Below the pieces are notes generated by a model, which was not told where the DNA came from, made no database searches, and worked only from the letters and a program-made list of their open reading frames with translations. From Leifsonia xyli (lineage in GTDB: Bacteria > Actinomycetota > Actinomycetes > Actinomycetales > Microbacteriaceae), in the NCBI GenBank assembly GCA_001647635.1, contig CP014761.1, forward strand, positions 1,426,001 to 1,490,000: DNA of 64,000 bases, read 5' to 3'. This document shows, piece after piece, positions 40,148-49,830 of the stretch. The position numbers and the translations under genes were made by a program. Within the stretch, counting starts at the first letter, position 1. Every line of letters begins with the position of its first letter.

Positions 40148-40594
40148 TTACTGCGCGACCTGGCCGAGCGTGTACGGCTTCGGCTGCTGGGCGGCGTGCG
40201 GGTGCTCGCTTCCGGTGTAGACCTTCAGCTTGCGGAGCTGGGCGCGACCGATGGAGTTCTTCGGGAGCATGCCGCGTACGGCCTTCTCGACGGCGCGGAT
40301 CGGGTTCTTCTCCAGGAGCTCGGAGTAGGTGGTCGCCTTCAGGCCGCCCGGGTAGCCCGAGTGGCGGTACGCCTTCTTCTGAGCGGCCTTCTGGCCGGTC
40401 AGGGCGACCTTGTCGGCGTTCACGATGATGACGAAGTCGCCGGAGTCCATGTGCGGGGCGAAGGTCGGCTTGTGCTTGCCGCGCAGGAGGGCGGCGGTGT
40501 GGCTGGCGAGACGGCCGAGCACGACATCGGTCGCGTCGATGACGACCCAGTCGCGCTGGATCTCGTCTGCCTTCGGGGAATACGTGCGCGTCAC
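40148..40594 (-). CDS. rplM: 50S ribosomal protein L13
   Basis: 148 residues from GTG 40594 ([21 protein letters not shown]). [32 protein letters not shown] and [21 protein letters not shown] are L13 signatures. First gene of rplM-rpsI; its promoter must lie in the 250 bp toward the divergent histidine kinase gene. Confidence 0.97.
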   Translation of the reverse strand: MTRTYSPKADEIQRDWVVIDATDVVLGRLASHTAALLRGKHKPTFAPHMDSGDFVIIVNADKVALTGQKAAQKKAYRHSGYPGGLKATTYSELLEKNPIRAVEKAVRGMLPKNSIGRAQLRKLKVYTGSEHPHAAQQPKPYTLGQVAQ

Positions 40595-40851
40595 AGTAGT
40601 GGCTGCTTTCTGTCTCGAACGGAGGTGTTCGTGAATCCCGCTCCGATGGGGGTTCGTCTCTCGAGAAGAGGGAACCGATGCCGGTGGAGGGCTCACGTTC
40701 GCGTGTCGCACCGCAGGAGGCGCGGACACCAAAGGTCAATAGTACGGGACGGCGTCGCACCCGGTCAAACCGGCTGAGCCGGCTCATCCCCAGGGCTGAA
40801 AAGCGCCGTCGCGGCTCACGTCGCCGCGACGCTCCACCGTAGCGTGTGCCT

Positions 40852-42066
40852 ATGCGTTCGATCCTGCACCGGAGCCGCTGGCTCGTCGAGCCGGCCGTGG
40901 CCATCCTGTTCTTCGTGTTCTGGGCCGTGGCGGAGGTCGGCCGCCACCAGCTGGCTCCGGGCTCCGTGCGGACGGAGCTGCCGTTCTGGGCCGCCCTCCT
41001 GCTGCTGTCCTGCGCCGTCGGCCTAGCGCGGCTCGCGCCGATCGTGGCGATGGCGGCGGCGACCGTGGTGCTCATCGGTCAGCTCCTGGTGCCGACGGCG
41101 ATCTTCGGCGAGCCGCTCATCTACCTGGGCTATCTGGTCGTCATCCTGGGCGTGGCCGCGACGACGCGGGGCAGGATGAGGGCCGTCGCTCTCGCCTTCG
41201 CGGCGGGCGCGGGCGTGACGGCGGCGGGGTTGCTGTCCTGGTGGCTCGGCATCGGGCGCGGTGACCCGATGAGCCGGACGATGTTCTTCATCCTCTGCGG
41301 GGCGGCCGGGGTCGTCGCCTGGTCCGTCGGAGTGCTCATCGGGATGCGGGCAACCGAGCGCGAGAGCCGGGAGCAGCTCGAACGGCTGTCCGCCGAACTC
41401 CGCGTGGCGGAGGCCGAGTCGGTCGTGGCCCAGGAGCGGGAACGGGTGGCGCAGGATGTCCACGACATCATGGCGCACTCGCTCGCCGTGATCCTCGCTC
41501 AATCCGAGGGCGCCCGCCTGATCGCCGGCGACCGGCCGCGGGCCGCCGACGACTCGCTCACCACCATCTCGGAGACCGCGCGCTCGTCGCTGACCGAGGT
41601 GCGCGTCCTCATCGAATCCCTGGTCGGCGCGCCGGAAGAATCCGGCCGCCCCGGTCTGGCCGAGCTCGACGGGCTCGTCGAGCGTCTGAACGACTCCGGC
41701 CTGACCGTGACACTGGAGCGCTTCGGGCGCCCCGTCGCGCTCAGCGCATCCCAGGAGCTGGCGGTCTACCGGATCGTCCAGGAGGCGCTGACGAACGCTC
41801 TCAAGCACGCGGGAGCCGGAGCCTTCGTCCGCGTGGCGCTCGACCAGCGCGACGACGGCGTATCGCTCTCCATCGCGTCCCGCCCGCCCACCGCCCCTCC
41901 TTCCACCCCGGCGGGCGACTCGGAGGGACGCGGGCTGATCGGCATGCGCGAACGGGCGCGCCTCGCCGGCGGATGGCTCGACGCCGGGGCGGACGACGAC
42001 GTGCCAGGGGGCTACCTGGTCACCGCGTACGTTCCCGCTGCCCCGGCACGGGCGGTTCGCGCGTGA
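40852..42066 (+). CDS. NarL-type sensor histidine kinase
   Basis: A 404-residue membrane kinase. About five hydrophobic helices (12-165) form the sensor, with almost no extracytoplasmic domain. A HisKA_3 dimerisation helix follows with phospho-acceptor His204 (QDVHDIMAHSL), then an HATPase domain with N-box EALTNALKHAG and G-box GRGLIGMRERARLAGG. The signal is unknown. ATG 40852 is used; GTG 40846 is possible. Its TGA overlaps the regulator GTG by 4 bp. Confidence 0.9.
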   Translation: MRSILHRSRWLVEPAVAILFFVFWAVAEVGRHQLAPGSVRTELPFWAALLLLSCAVGLARLAPIVAMAAATVVLIGQLLVPTAIFGEPLIYLGYLVVILGVAATTRGRMRAVALAFAAGAGVTAAGLLSWWLGIGRGDPMSRTMFFILCGAAGVVAWSVGVLIGMRATERESREQLERLSAELRVAEAESVVAQERERVAQDVHDIMAHSLAVILAQSEGARLIAGDRPRAADDSLTTISETARSSLTEVRVLIESLVGAPEESGRPGLAELDGLVERLNDSGLTVTLERFGRPVALSASQELAVYRIVQEALTNALKHAGAGAFVRVALDQRDDGVSLSIASRPPTAPPSTPAGDSEGRGLIGMRERARLAGGWLDAGADDDVPGGYLVTAYVPAAPARAVRA

Positions 42067-42698
42067 TCCGCGTCGCGGTGGCGGACGACCAGGCGCTCTT
42101 CTGCGCCGGCGTGCAGATGATGATCGAGTCGCAGCCCGACCTCGCGTTCGCCGGTGCGGCCTCCGACGGCCTGGAAGCCGTCGCACTCGCCCGCACCGGC
42201 GCGGCAGACGTCCTGCTCATGGACCTCCGCATGCCGAACCTCGACGGCATCGCCGCGACGGCGACGATCCGGAGGGAAGCGGCCGCCGGGCTCCCCCGCA
42301 TCGTCGTCCTCACCACGTTCGAGCGGGACGACGCCGTCGCGGCCGCGCTGAGAGCGGGAGCGGACGGGTTCCTGCTGAAGGACGCGACGCCCGACTTCAT
42401 CCTCGCGTCCGTGCGCACGGTCCACGACGGCCATGCGGTGATCGCCCCCAAGGAGACCAGAGAGCTGTTCGCGTCCATCGCCCGACGGCGACCCGAGGCG
42501 ATCGCCGCGCTCTCGGTGCGCGAGAAGGAGGTGTTCCTCCTCGCCGCCCGCGGCCTCGGCAACGCCGAGATCGGCCGGACCGCGTTCATCTCCGAGGCCA
42601 CGGTCAAGACCCACATCCGCAGCATCCTGGCGAAGCTCGGGCTCGCCACTCGGGTGCAGCTGGTCGCCTTCGCCTACGAGAACGGGCTCGTCCGCTGA
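42063..42698 (+). CDS. NarL/LuxR-family response regulator
   Basis: A 211-residue partner of the upstream kinase: receiver domain with Asp54 (LLMDLRMPNLDG) and Lys in LLKDATP, and a LuxR-type HTH (LSVREKEVFLLAARGLGNAEIGRTAFISEATVKTHIRSIL) near 145-195. It starts at GTG 42063 within the kinase stop. No target is visible; the neighbours are a convergent SDR gene and rplM. In such pairs the target is often a nearby transporter, but none is here. Confidence 0.92.
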   Translation: MIRVAVADDQALFCAGVQMMIESQPDLAFAGAASDGLEAVALARTGAADVLLMDLRMPNLDGIAATATIRREAAAGLPRIVVLTTFERDDAVAAALRAGADGFLLKDATPDFILASVRTVHDGHAVIAPKETRELFASIARRRPEAIAALSVREKEVFLLAARGLGNAEIGRTAFISEATVKTHIRSILAKLGLATRVQLVAFAYENGLVR

Positions 42699-42708
42699 GA
42701 CGGCGTCG

Positions 42709-43656
42709 TCAGCGACTCACCGAGGGCAGCGCGACCCCCGCCTGCCGCTCCGACACCTCCCACACGCGCCCAGCCTCGGCGGTGTCACGCAGCGGGCGGT
42801 AGAGCGCCTGCTCGGCCGGAGCGCCGCCCAGGTGACCCGGGCCGCTCGGGCCGTACAGCCTCCCGCCCACCGCATCCGGACTCGTCGCTGCGAGCAGCGC
42901 CGGAAGCGCCGCCGTCTCCGGGGTTCCGACGAGGATGCCCCAGGCCGACAACCGGCGGATCAGGCGGACGGCGCTCGTGTCCGCCGCACGTCCGTACCCG
43001 GGCTGCGCGGCGAGCAGGTTCGTCGGGGCGACGCCGGGATGCGCGAGGTTGCTCGTGATGCCCCAGTCGCCCGCCGCGCTCCGGCGGTCCAGCTCCAGCC
43101 CGAACAGGCCGAGCGCGATCTTCGAGGCGCTGTACGCCCGCTGCGCGTTGTACCGCTGCTCGCTGCCGAGGTCGTCCCAGTCGATCGCGCCGCTCCGCGC
43201 GGCCACGCTCACCTGGGATGTGACACGCGCCTGTCCCTCCCGCAGCAGCGGGAAGAGGGCACCGACCAGCGCGACGTGTCCGAGGTGGTTCGTGCCCCAC
43301 TGCAGCTCGAACCCGTCGGCGGTGGTCCGGCGTTCCGGCGGCGTCATCAGCCCGGCGTTGTTGATCAGGATGTGAACGGGGTCGCCGTCGGCGCGCATCC
43401 CCTCTCCGAAGGCGGCGACCGAGTCGAGCGATGCCAGATCGAGGTCGCGCAGCACCAGCCGTGCGTCCGGGACGGCGGAGCGGATGCGCGCCGCCGCCCG
43501 GTCGCCCTTTGCGCGATCGCGGACGGGCATGACGACCTCCGCACCCGCTCGCGCCAGCCGTTCGGCGATGACGGCGCCCATGCCGTCGCTCGCTCCCGTC
43601 ACGACGGCGCGCCGGCCGGTCTGGTCGGGGATGTCGATGTCGATCGTGCGTGCCAC
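42709..43656 (-). CDS. Short-chain dehydrogenase/reductase
   Basis: A 315-residue NAD(P)-dependent SDR: cofactor motif TGASDGMGA (20-28), [12 protein letters not shown] and the catalytic YSASK within [10 protein letters not shown], followed by the substrate loop [13 protein letters not shown]. The start is GTG 43656 with AAGGAG 6 nt upstream. Similar to protochlorophyllide-reductase-like/WW-domain-oxidoreductase-like SDRs of actinobacteria; substrate unknown. Divergent from an MmyB-like regulator, which probably controls it. Confidence 0.88.
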   Translation of the reverse strand: MARTIDIDIPDQTGRRAVVTGASDGMGAVIAERLARAGAEVVMPVRDRAKGDRAAARIRSAVPDARLVLRDLDLASLDSVAAFGEGMRADGDPVHILINNAGLMTPPERRTTADGFELQWGTNHLGHVALVGALFPLLREGQARVTSQVSVAARSGAIDWDDLGSEQRYNAQRAYSASKIALGLFGLELDRRSAAGDWGITSNLAHPGVAPTNLLAAQPGYGRAADTSAVRLIRRLSAWGILVGTPETAALPALLAATSPDAVGGRLYGPSGPGHLGGAPAEQALYRPLRDTAEAGRVWEVSERQAGVALPSVSR

Positions 43657-43762
43657 GGCGTTCTCCTTCGTTCGGTGGTCTCCACCCTGCATCGCTCGTC
43701 GGGCCGTAGCCACGGCCTGGCGATCCGTGGCTACCGGAGGCGCGGGACGGTAGACATGACGT

Positions 43763-44602
43763 GTGATCGACCGCATCGGGCTCGCCGACTTCCTCCGCAC
43801 ACGGCGGGAGCTGCTGCAACCGGAGGACGTGGGGCTGCCACGCGGCGCCCGCCGCCGCACGTCCGGGCTGCGGCGCGAGGAGGTGGCGGCGCTCGCGCAT
43901 ATGTCCGTCGACTACTACTCCCGGCTGGAGCGGGAGCGCGGGCCGCAGCCGTCCGAGCAGATGCTGGCCGCGATCGCCCAGGGCCTGCACCTCTCGCACG
44001 CCGAGCGGGATCACCTGTTCCGGCTTGCGGGTCACACCCCGCCGTCGCAGGGCGCCGAGAGCGAGCACGTGAGCCCGGGCCTGCTGCGCGTGCTCGACCG
44101 GCTCGACGACACCCCGGCCGAGATCGTGACCGAACTGGGCGAGACGCTCCGCCAGAGCAGGATGGGCGTCGCGCTCACCGGGGACACCGCGTCGCTCCGC
44201 GGGCCGGAACGCAGCCTGGGAGTGCGCTGGTTCACGGAGCCCGCATCGCGCCGGCTGTACGCAGCCTCCGAACACGAGTTCCTGAGCCGGATGTTCGCCT
44301 CCGGCCTGCGGGAGATCGCGACGGCACGCGGCCCCGGGTCACGCGCGGCCGCGCTGGCCGAGTACATCGGCGACCGCAGCGAGGAGTTCCGGACGCTGTG
44401 GGCGGCGCACGAGGTCGGGCTCCGTCCCAAGGAGGTCAAGCGCTTCGTGCATCCGGAGGTGGGTGAGCTCGAGCTGCACTGCCAGCAGCTCGTCGACCCC
44501 GGGCATGCGCATTCGCTGCTCGTCTACACCGCGATCCCGGGGAGCGAGTCCGCCGAGAAGCTGCGGCTGCTGTCTGTGATCGGCGCCCAATCGCTGCGCT
44601 GA
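43763..44602 (+). CDS. MmyB-like XRE regulator with C-terminal ligand domain
   Basis: A 279-residue protein starting at GTG 43763. HTH_XRE at about 7-75 ([55 protein letters not shown]) is the typical MmyB form; the rest ([19 protein letters not shown]...[12 protein letters not shown]...) is a PAS-like MmyB ligand-binding domain. In this family the regulator usually represses a divergently encoded SDR. The intergenic region of 106 bp is the likely operator. Confidence 0.9.
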   Translation: MIDRIGLADFLRTRRELLQPEDVGLPRGARRRTSGLRREEVAALAHMSVDYYSRLERERGPQPSEQMLAAIAQGLHLSHAERDHLFRLAGHTPPSQGAESEHVSPGLLRVLDRLDDTPAEIVTELGETLRQSRMGVALTGDTASLRGPERSLGVRWFTEPASRRLYAASEHEFLSRMFASGLREIATARGPGSRAAALAEYIGDRSEEFRTLWAAHEVGLRPKEVKRFVHPEVGELELHCQQLVDPGHAHSLLVYTAIPGSESAEKLRLLSVIGAQSLR

Positions 44603-44606
44603 CGCC

Positions 44607-45473
44607 TCACAGCTCCCGCAGCGCGCGCGTCCGCTCGGCCCGCAGAGCGAGCTCCGCGCCCTCCGGGTAACCGACCCCCAGCAGCGTCAGTCCGCGCGCC
44701 GGCATCACCTTGAAGGCGCTGGTCCGCTGCCTTTCGTCGCGCAGCGCCACGAGGTCCTGCGGGGCGAGCTTGCCCTCCCCCACTTCGACGCACGCGCCCA
44801 CCAGCGCGCGGACCATGCTGTGACAGAACGCGTCCGCGGTGAGGTCTGCGACCAGCACGCCGTCCGGATCCCGCCGCCACGCGAAGGCCTGCAGAGTCCG
44901 GATGGTCGTCGCTCCCTCGCGCGCCTTGCAGTAGCTGGCGAAGTCGTGCAGCCCCAGCAGTCCGTGCGACGCGATGTCCATCGCCGTCGCATCCAGGTCG
45001 GACGAGACCCAGGCCGTGCGATGGCGTTGCAGCGGGTCGCGGAGGGAGGCGCGGTCGGCCACCCGGTACTCGTACCGCCGCCACAGCGCCGAGAAGCGTG
45101 CGTCGAAGCCGTCGGGTGCGACCGACGCCGCCAGCACCACCACGTCCGACACCGGCCCGAGGATGCCGTTGAGACGACGGCCCAGCGCCTCCTCCGCCGA
45201 GAGCGGCGGGCGCTTGCCGTGCGGCTTCTTCAGCACGGCCTCCTGCTCCGGCGTCAGGTCGACGTGCGCCACCTGGCCCGTCGCGTGGACGCCGGCATCG
45301 GTGCGGCCGGCGACCGTCAGCAGGGGCGCGTCGCCGGCGCGGCGGAAGATCGTGGCCAGAGCATCCTCGAGCGTGCCCTGCACCGTCCGCAGCCCGGGCT
45401 GACGGCCCCAGCCGTTGAAGTCCGTCCCCTGGTAGGCGATGTCGAGCCGGTAGCGGGTGGTCTCAGTAGGCAC
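44607..45473 (-). CDS. truA: tRNA pseudouridine(38-40) synthase TruA
   Basis: It isomerises U38-U40 of the anticodon loop. The 288 residues start at GTG 45473. YQGTDFNGWGRQPGLRTVQGTLE is the N-terminal signature, and catalytic Asp lies in VAGRTDAGVHATGQVAH (near 60). RRYEYRV and FASYCKAREGATT are later motifs. It overlaps the 3' end of the GNAT gene by 11 bp and is 4 bp from the convergent MmyB stop. Confidence 0.96.
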   Translation of the reverse strand: MPTETTRYRLDIAYQGTDFNGWGRQPGLRTVQGTLEDALATIFRRAGDAPLLTVAGRTDAGVHATGQVAHVDLTPEQEAVLKKPHGKRPPLSAEEALGRRLNGILGPVSDVVVLAASVAPDGFDARFSALWRRYEYRVADRASLRDPLQRHRTAWVSSDLDATAMDIASHGLLGLHDFASYCKAREGATTIRTLQAFAWRRDPDGVLVADLTADAFCHSMVRALVGACVEVGEGKLAPQDLVALRDERQRTSAFKVMPARGLTLLGVGYPEGAELALRAERTRALREL

Positions 45474-46488
45474 GGACCAGTCCCACCTCCTGCTGCGAGG
45501 TGACGAACCCCATGCCGGTGTAAAGGCCGAGGGCGCCGGTCGGGTTCTCGGCGTCGACGTCGAGCACCACCTTCTCGAGTCCGCGCGCCTTGGACCCCTC
45601 GAGCACCGCACGGAGGAGCGACGGCGCGATCCGGCGACCGCGGTACAGGCGTGTGACGGCCACCGTCGAGACGTACGAGCCGGTGAAGCCCTGGCCGGGC
45701 CAGTCCTCCTCCGCGACGTCGGTCAGCAGGACACCGGCGACGACGTCGTCGACCATCGCGACGAACGAGAGTGACGCGTCGAACGTGCCGGAGGTGAGCC
45801 CCACGAATTGCTCGTCCGACAGCGGCTGACTGCCCCAGTGGTCGCGGAACGCGTCATCCCGCGCCGCATGCACGACCGCCGCCAGCTCCGCCCGGTAAGG
45901 CTCGATCCGCACGTCTCCGACCGGTGACACCTCCGGGATGGGGTCGGCCAGATCCCGCTCCATCGTCTGGAAGTACCGCACCACCTCGAAGCCGCCCGCC
46001 TCGAGCAAACGCTGCCGGCCCGGCGCGCGGACGTCGGCGTAGCCGACCAGCCACCCGGGCAGCCGCTTGTCCGAGGCCGCCAGCTTCTGCTCGCCCCGCG
46101 TCCGCTGCCAGGCGAGCAGCTCACGGCCGATGCCGCGCCCACGGAAGTCGGGATGGACGCCGCCGTTCATGAACTCCCGCACCAGCGTCTCCTGCCGAGG
46201 CGGCTCCATGACGATGCCGACCGCGGCGATGTGTCCGTCGGCCGTGACGGCCAAGAGCGTGTCCTGCTCGAGGTCGATGAAGCTGTACCCGAGCTCCTCC
46301 TCCACCTGCTCGCGGTTGGTGAGGTAGTTGGGATGATCGGCGGTGTCGATGGCGTGGAAGACCGCGTGAACCGCATCCACGTCGTCCATCGACGCGGGCC
46401 GCCAGTCGGCGATGTCGGGGTGCTGGGGGCGGTGGGACGGTAGAGCGCTCACGCGCTCCCGGAGCGGCGGCAGGGTGTCGTCGGTCAT
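45463..46488 (-). CDS. GNAT N-acetyltransferase with two GNAT domains
   Basis: A 341-residue protein with tandem GNAT folds. The first has FMNGGVHPDFRGRGIGRELLAWQ (acetyl-CoA loop near 115) and the second VSTVAVTRLYRGRRIAPSLLRAVLEGSKARGLEKVVLDVDAENPTGALGLYTGMGF near 275. The two-domain layout is like mycothiol synthase, but key residues were not checked, so no substrate is claimed. Start ATG 46488; a GTG at 46497 is in frame. It is probably co-transcribed with truA. Confidence 0.85.
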   Translation of the reverse strand: MTDDTLPPLRERVSALPSHRPQHPDIADWRPASMDDVDAVHAVFHAIDTADHPNYLTNREQVEEELGYSFIDLEQDTLLAVTADGHIAAVGIVMEPPRQETLVREFMNGGVHPDFRGRGIGRELLAWQRTRGEQKLAASDKRLPGWLVGYADVRAPGRQRLLEAGGFEVVRYFQTMERDLADPIPEVSPVGDVRIEPYRAELAAVVHAARDDAFRDHWGSQPLSDEQFVGLTSGTFDASLSFVAMVDDVVAGVLLTDVAEEDWPGQGFTGSYVSTVAVTRLYRGRRIAPSLLRAVLEGSKARGLEKVVLDVDAENPTGALGLYTGMGFVTSQQEVGLVRAY

Positions 46489-46516
46489 GCCTCTCACCTT
46501 ACGGGCCGGGTACGAC

Positions 46517-46548
46517 GAAGGCCCCGCATCCGTGGATACGGGGCCTTC
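46517..46548 (-). terminator. Hairpin terminator after rplQ
   Basis: Arms 46517-46531 and 46534-46548 (one mismatch) with a 2-nt loop, 20 bp past the rplQ stop; it separates the ribosomal block from GNAT-truA. Confidence 0.85.
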
Positions 46549-46568
46549 AGACGTGCAGCGGAAGGGTG

Positions 46569-47147
46569 TTACGCCTTCTCAGCCTCGGTCTCGGCGTCGG
46601 TCTCACCCGCGGCGTCGGCGTCAGCGGTCGCGTCCTCCGCGACCGCGGCCTCGGCGGCGGCGGTCTCGGTCGAGGTCTCCTCGGCCGGGGTCTCCTCGGC
46701 AGCAGTCTCCTCGACAGCCGGCTCCTCGGCCGGCGCGGCCTTGGGCTCCGCGGCCTTGGTCGACTTGGACGACTTCACCTTCGGGCTGACCGGCTCGAGG
46801 ACGAGCTCGATCTGCGCCATCGGCGCGTTGTCGCCCTTGCGGAAGCCGAGCTTGGTGATGCGGGTGTAGCCGCCCTCGCGCTCGGCGACCAGCGGCGCGA
46901 TCTCCGTGAAGAGCTCGTGCACGACGGTCTTGTCCTGGATCACGGACAGCACGCGACGTCGCGCGTGCAGGTCGCCGCGCTTCGCGAACGTGATCAGGCG
47001 CTCGGCCACGGGACGCAGGCGCTTGGCCTTGGTCTCGGTGGTCTTGATGCTCTTGTGCGTGAAGAGCGCAGCGGCCAGGTTGGCGAGCAGCAGGCGCTCG
47101 TGCGCCGGGCCGCCCCCGAGGCGGGGGCCCTTGGTGGGCTTAGGCAT
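46569..47147 (-). CDS. rplQ: 50S ribosomal protein L17 with acidic C-terminal extension
   Basis: 192 residues; the L17 core is residues 1-120 ([57 protein letters not shown]). The remaining 70 residues are a disordered Ala/Glu-rich tail ([16 protein letters not shown]), strongly acidic. Such tails are common in actinobacteria but this one is long. It lies 55 bp after rpoA. Confidence 0.96.
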   Translation of the reverse strand: MPKPTKGPRLGGGPAHERLLLANLAAALFTHKSIKTTETKAKRLRPVAERLITFAKRGDLHARRRVLSVIQDKTVVHELFTEIAPLVAEREGGYTRITKLGFRKGDNAPMAQIELVLEPVSPKVKSSKSTKAAEPKAAPAEEPAVEETAAEETPAEETSTETAAAEAAVAEDATADADAAGETDAETEAEKA

Positions 47148-47202
47148 GATCGGTTATCTCCAGTGTTGAAAAGGTCTGAGGGTTGCAGTCGGACGACGGG
47201 CC

Positions 47203-48201
47203 TCAGATGGTGGTGGACTCGTCCTCGTCGTAGCCGCTGTAGAAGTGGGCGCCGTCGAACCCGGGGACCGAGTCCTTCAGCGACAGGCCCATCTCCGTCA
47301 GCTTGTCCTTGACCTCATCCACCGACTTCTGACCGAAGTTGCGGATGTTCATGAGCTGCGTCTCCGACAGCGAGACCAGCTCGCTGACGGTGTTGATGCC
47401 CTCGCGCTTGAGGCAGTTGTACGAGCGGACCGACAGATCCAGGTCTTCGATCGGCATCGACAACTCGGAGCTGAGCACCTGGTCGACCGGCGCCGGCCCA
47501 ATCTCGATGCCCTCGGCCGCGCTGTTGAGCTCGCGGGCCAGACCGAACAGCTCGACCAGGGTGCGGCCGGCCGACGCGATCGCGTCGCGCGGGCTGATGG
47601 CCGGCTTGGTCTCGACGTCGACCACGAGGCGGTCGAAGTCGGTGCGCTCACCGGCACGGGTGGCCTCGACGCGGTAGGTGACCTTCAGCACCGGCGAGTA
47701 GATCGAGTCGATCGGGATCTGGCCCGCCTCGCTGTACTCGTTGCGGTTCTGCTGGGCCGACACGTAACCGCGGCCGCGCTCGATGGTCAGCTCGACCTCG
47801 AACTTCGCCTTGTCATTGAGGGTCGCGATGACCAGCTCGGGGTTGTGGATCTCCACACCGGCCGGAGCCGAGATGTCGGCGGCGGTGACCTGACCGGCGC
47901 CGGTCTTGCGGAGATACGCGGTGATCGGCTCGTCGTGCTCGCTCGAGACCACCAGACCCTTGATGTTCAGGATGATCTCGGTCACGTCCTCCTTCACGCC
48001 CGGAACGGTGCTGAACTCGTGCAGCACGCCGTCGATGCGGATGCTGGTGACAGCCGCGCCGGGGATGGAGGAGAGGAGGGTGCGACGGAGCGAGTTGCCC
48101 AGGGTGTAACCGAAGCCCGGCTCCAGCGGCTCGATGACGAACCGCGAGCGGAACTCGGAGATGTTCTCTTCGGTGAGCGTAGGACGCTGTGCAATGAGCA
48201 C
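47203..48201 (-). CDS. rpoA: DNA-directed RNA polymerase alpha subunit
   Basis: The 332 residues comprise an N-terminal dimerisation domain (about 1-235), a linker and the alpha-CTD ([48 protein letters not shown]) that binds UP elements and activators. [20 protein letters not shown] is the core assembly motif. The spacer to rpsK upstream is 121 bp where rpsD would normally lie. Confidence 0.98.
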   Translation of the reverse strand: MLIAQRPTLTEENISEFRSRFVIEPLEPGFGYTLGNSLRRTLLSSIPGAAVTSIRIDGVLHEFSTVPGVKEDVTEIILNIKGLVVSSEHDEPITAYLRKTGAGQVTAADISAPAGVEIHNPELVIATLNDKAKFEVELTIERGRGYVSAQQNRNEYSEAGQIPIDSIYSPVLKVTYRVEATRAGERTDFDRLVVDVETKPAISPRDAIASAGRTLVELFGLARELNSAAEGIEIGPAPVDQVLSSELSMPIEDLDLSVRSYNCLKREGINTVSELVSLSETQLMNIRNFGQKSVDEVKDKLTEMGLSLKDSVPGFDGAHFYSGYDEDESTTI

Positions 48202-48271
48202 TATTGATTCCTTCCGGCTAAGTGTCCGCTATATGACACTTGCTTCTACTGAGGTGGGGGTGTCACGCCGT

Positions 48272-48301
48272 CAGGCGGCGACCCGGTCGAGTCGCCGCCT
48301 G
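48272..48301 (-). other. Hairpin in the rpsK-rpoA spacer
   Basis: 11-bp perfect stem (48272-48282 and 48291-48301) with an 8-nt loop, in the place rpsD occupies in many genomes. No U tract; possibly an attenuator or RNA-stability element. Confidence 0.55.
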
Positions 48302-48322
48302 CGGCGGACTGAAGAGAACTGC

Positions 48323-48721
48323 TTAGACGCGGCGACGCTTCGGCGGCCGGCAGCCGTTGTGCGCCTGCGGCGTGACGTCGTTGATCGAACCCACCTCGAG
48401 GCCGGCGGCCTGGAGCGAGCGGATCGCGGTCTCGCGACCCGAACCCGGGCCCTTGACGAAGACGTCGACCTTCTTCATGCCGTGCTCCTGCGCCTGACGC
48501 GCAGCCGACTCGGCCGCGAGCTGCGCCGCGAACGGGGTCGACTTACGGGAGCCCTTGAACCCGACGCCGCCGGACGAGGCCCAGCTGATGACCGCACCGG
48601 TGGTGTCGGTGATCGAGACGATCGTGTTGTTGAAGGTGCTCTTGATGTGGGCCTGGCCCACAGCGATGTTCTTCTTTTCCTTCTTGCGCGGCTTACGAGC
48701 GGCCGACTTGGGTGCTGCCAT
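48323..48721 (-). CDS. rpsK: 30S ribosomal protein S11
   Basis: 132 residues. [36 protein letters not shown] and the basic end [18 protein letters not shown] are S11 hallmarks. Follows rpsM by 38 bp. Confidence 0.98.
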   Translation of the reverse strand: MAAPKSAARKPRKKEKKNIAVGQAHIKSTFNNTIVSITDTTGAVISWASSGGVGFKGSRKSTPFAAQLAAESAARQAQEHGMKKVDVFVKGPGSGRETAIRSLQAAGLEVGSINDVTPQAHNGCRPPKRRRV

Positions 48722-48759
48722 TTCTTCTCCTGAATCCTAAGAGCGTGGGGCCGCGGGCC

Positions 48760-49134
48760 TTAGCGTGCCTTCTTCTTGCCGGCGACCGTGCGCTTCGGGC
48801 CCTTACGGGTGCGCGCGTTCGTCTTGGTGCGCTGGCCGCGGACCGGGAGGCCCTTACGGTGGCGGATACCCTCGTAGCTGCCGATCTCGACCTTGCGGCG
48901 GATGTCGGCGGCGACCTCACGGCGGAGGTCACCCTCGACCTTGAAGTTGCCCTCGATGTAGTCGCGGAGAGCGACGAGCTGGTCGTCGGTCAGGTCCTTG
49001 ACGCGGATGTCGCCCGAGATCTCGGTCTCGCGCAGAGTCTGGAGGGCGCGGGTGCGGCCGACTCCGTAGATGTAGGTGAGTGCGACCTCCACGCGCTTCT
49101 CGCGCGGGATATCGACGCCTGCTAGACGTGCCAT
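48760..49134 (-). CDS. rpsM: 30S ribosomal protein S13
   Basis: 124 residues with [26 protein letters not shown] and the C-terminal [25 protein letters not shown] tail that contacts tRNA. It lies 139 bp after rpmJ, in a spacer with no gene seen. Confidence 0.98.
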   Translation of the reverse strand: MARLAGVDIPREKRVEVALTYIYGVGRTRALQTLRETEISGDIRVKDLTDDQLVALRDYIEGNFKVEGDLRREVAADIRRKVEIGSYEGIRHRKGLPVRGQRTKTNARTRKGPKRTVAGKKKAR

Positions 49135-49273
49135 GTTGTTGGCTTCTCCTGTGATGAGTGGAGGTCTGCAGCGGTCCCGGTGCCCCGGCCTCCTCCGAGG
49201 GTGTCCCCCGCGCCGCTTTCACGGTGCGGGATCTGGGATCGCCTGTTTCGTTATTCGGTTATGAGCGCTGCGA

Positions 49274-49387
49274 TCAGCCCTGGCGCTGCTTGTGGCGCGG
49301 GTTCTCGCAGATGACCATGACCCGGCCGTTACGACGGATGACCTTGCACTTGTCGCAGATCCGCTTGACGGAGGGATTGACCTTCAT
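49274..49387 (-). CDS. rpmJ: 50S ribosomal protein L36
   Basis: A 37-residue zinc-type L36, too short to be found easily: begins [20 protein letters not shown] and ends PRHKQRQG. The zinc ligands Cys11, Cys14, Cys27 and the conserved His32 are all present, so this is the zinc-containing C+ form. It lies between infA and rpsM. Confidence 0.96.
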   Translation of the reverse strand: MKVNPSVKRICDKCKVIRRNGRVMVICENPRHKQRQG

Positions 49388-49465
49388 TGTGTTTTACCTT
49401 TGTTCGCTGTCCTCGTACCTCGCCCGGGGCGACCCGTGGGCGTGGCCGTTACTTACAGCAGACCT

Positions 49466-49687
49466 TTACTTGTAGCGGTAGACGATCCGGCCGCGGGTCA
49501 GATCGTAGGGGCTCAGCTCCACGATCACGCGGTCCTCCGGGAGGATGCGGATGTAGTGCTGACGCATCTTGCCTGAGATGTGGGCAAGAACCTTGTGACC
49601 GTTCGTCAGCTCGACGCGGAACATCGCGTTGGGCAGAGCTTCGATCACGGATCCTTCGATCTCGATGACACCGTCTTTTTTGGCCAT
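49466..49687 (-). CDS. infA: Translation initiation factor IF-1
   Basis: 73 residues with [42 protein letters not shown] and the end [16 protein letters not shown], an OB fold that blocks the A site. It starts a new segment with its own promoter (49777-49806) after map. Confidence 0.98.
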   Translation of the reverse strand: MAKKDGVIEIEGSVIEALPNAMFRVELTNGHKVLAHISGKMRQHYIRILPEDRVIVELSPYDLTRGRIVYRYK

Positions 49688-49776
49688 AGCCTCACTGTCG
49701 CTAAAAGTAGTGGTTTGCTGGTCGTGCGTTGACTGGCGGAAGGCACGTCGGAACGCGCCTAAGACACCAAGGATCT

Positions 49777-49806
49777 ATCTTATGGGAAAGGGCGCGATTT
49801 CGCCAA
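49777..49806 (-). promoter_or_regulatory. Putative promoter of infA-rpmJ-rpsM-rpsK-rpoA-rplQ
   Basis: On the minus strand, TTGGCG (49801-49806), 18 nt, TAAGAT (49777-49782), a reasonable SigA-type pair about 90 bp before infA. It sits in the 143-bp AT-richer gap after map. Confidence 0.55.
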
Positions 49807-49830
49807 TCCGAGTGTATTATCTGCGCCCGG

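Noticed and set aside
48272-48301. Reading the rpsK-rpoA hairpin as a full terminator
   Set aside because: rpoA and rplQ must be expressed, there is no U tract, and no promoter with a clear consensus is seen after it; kept as an unexplained hairpin.
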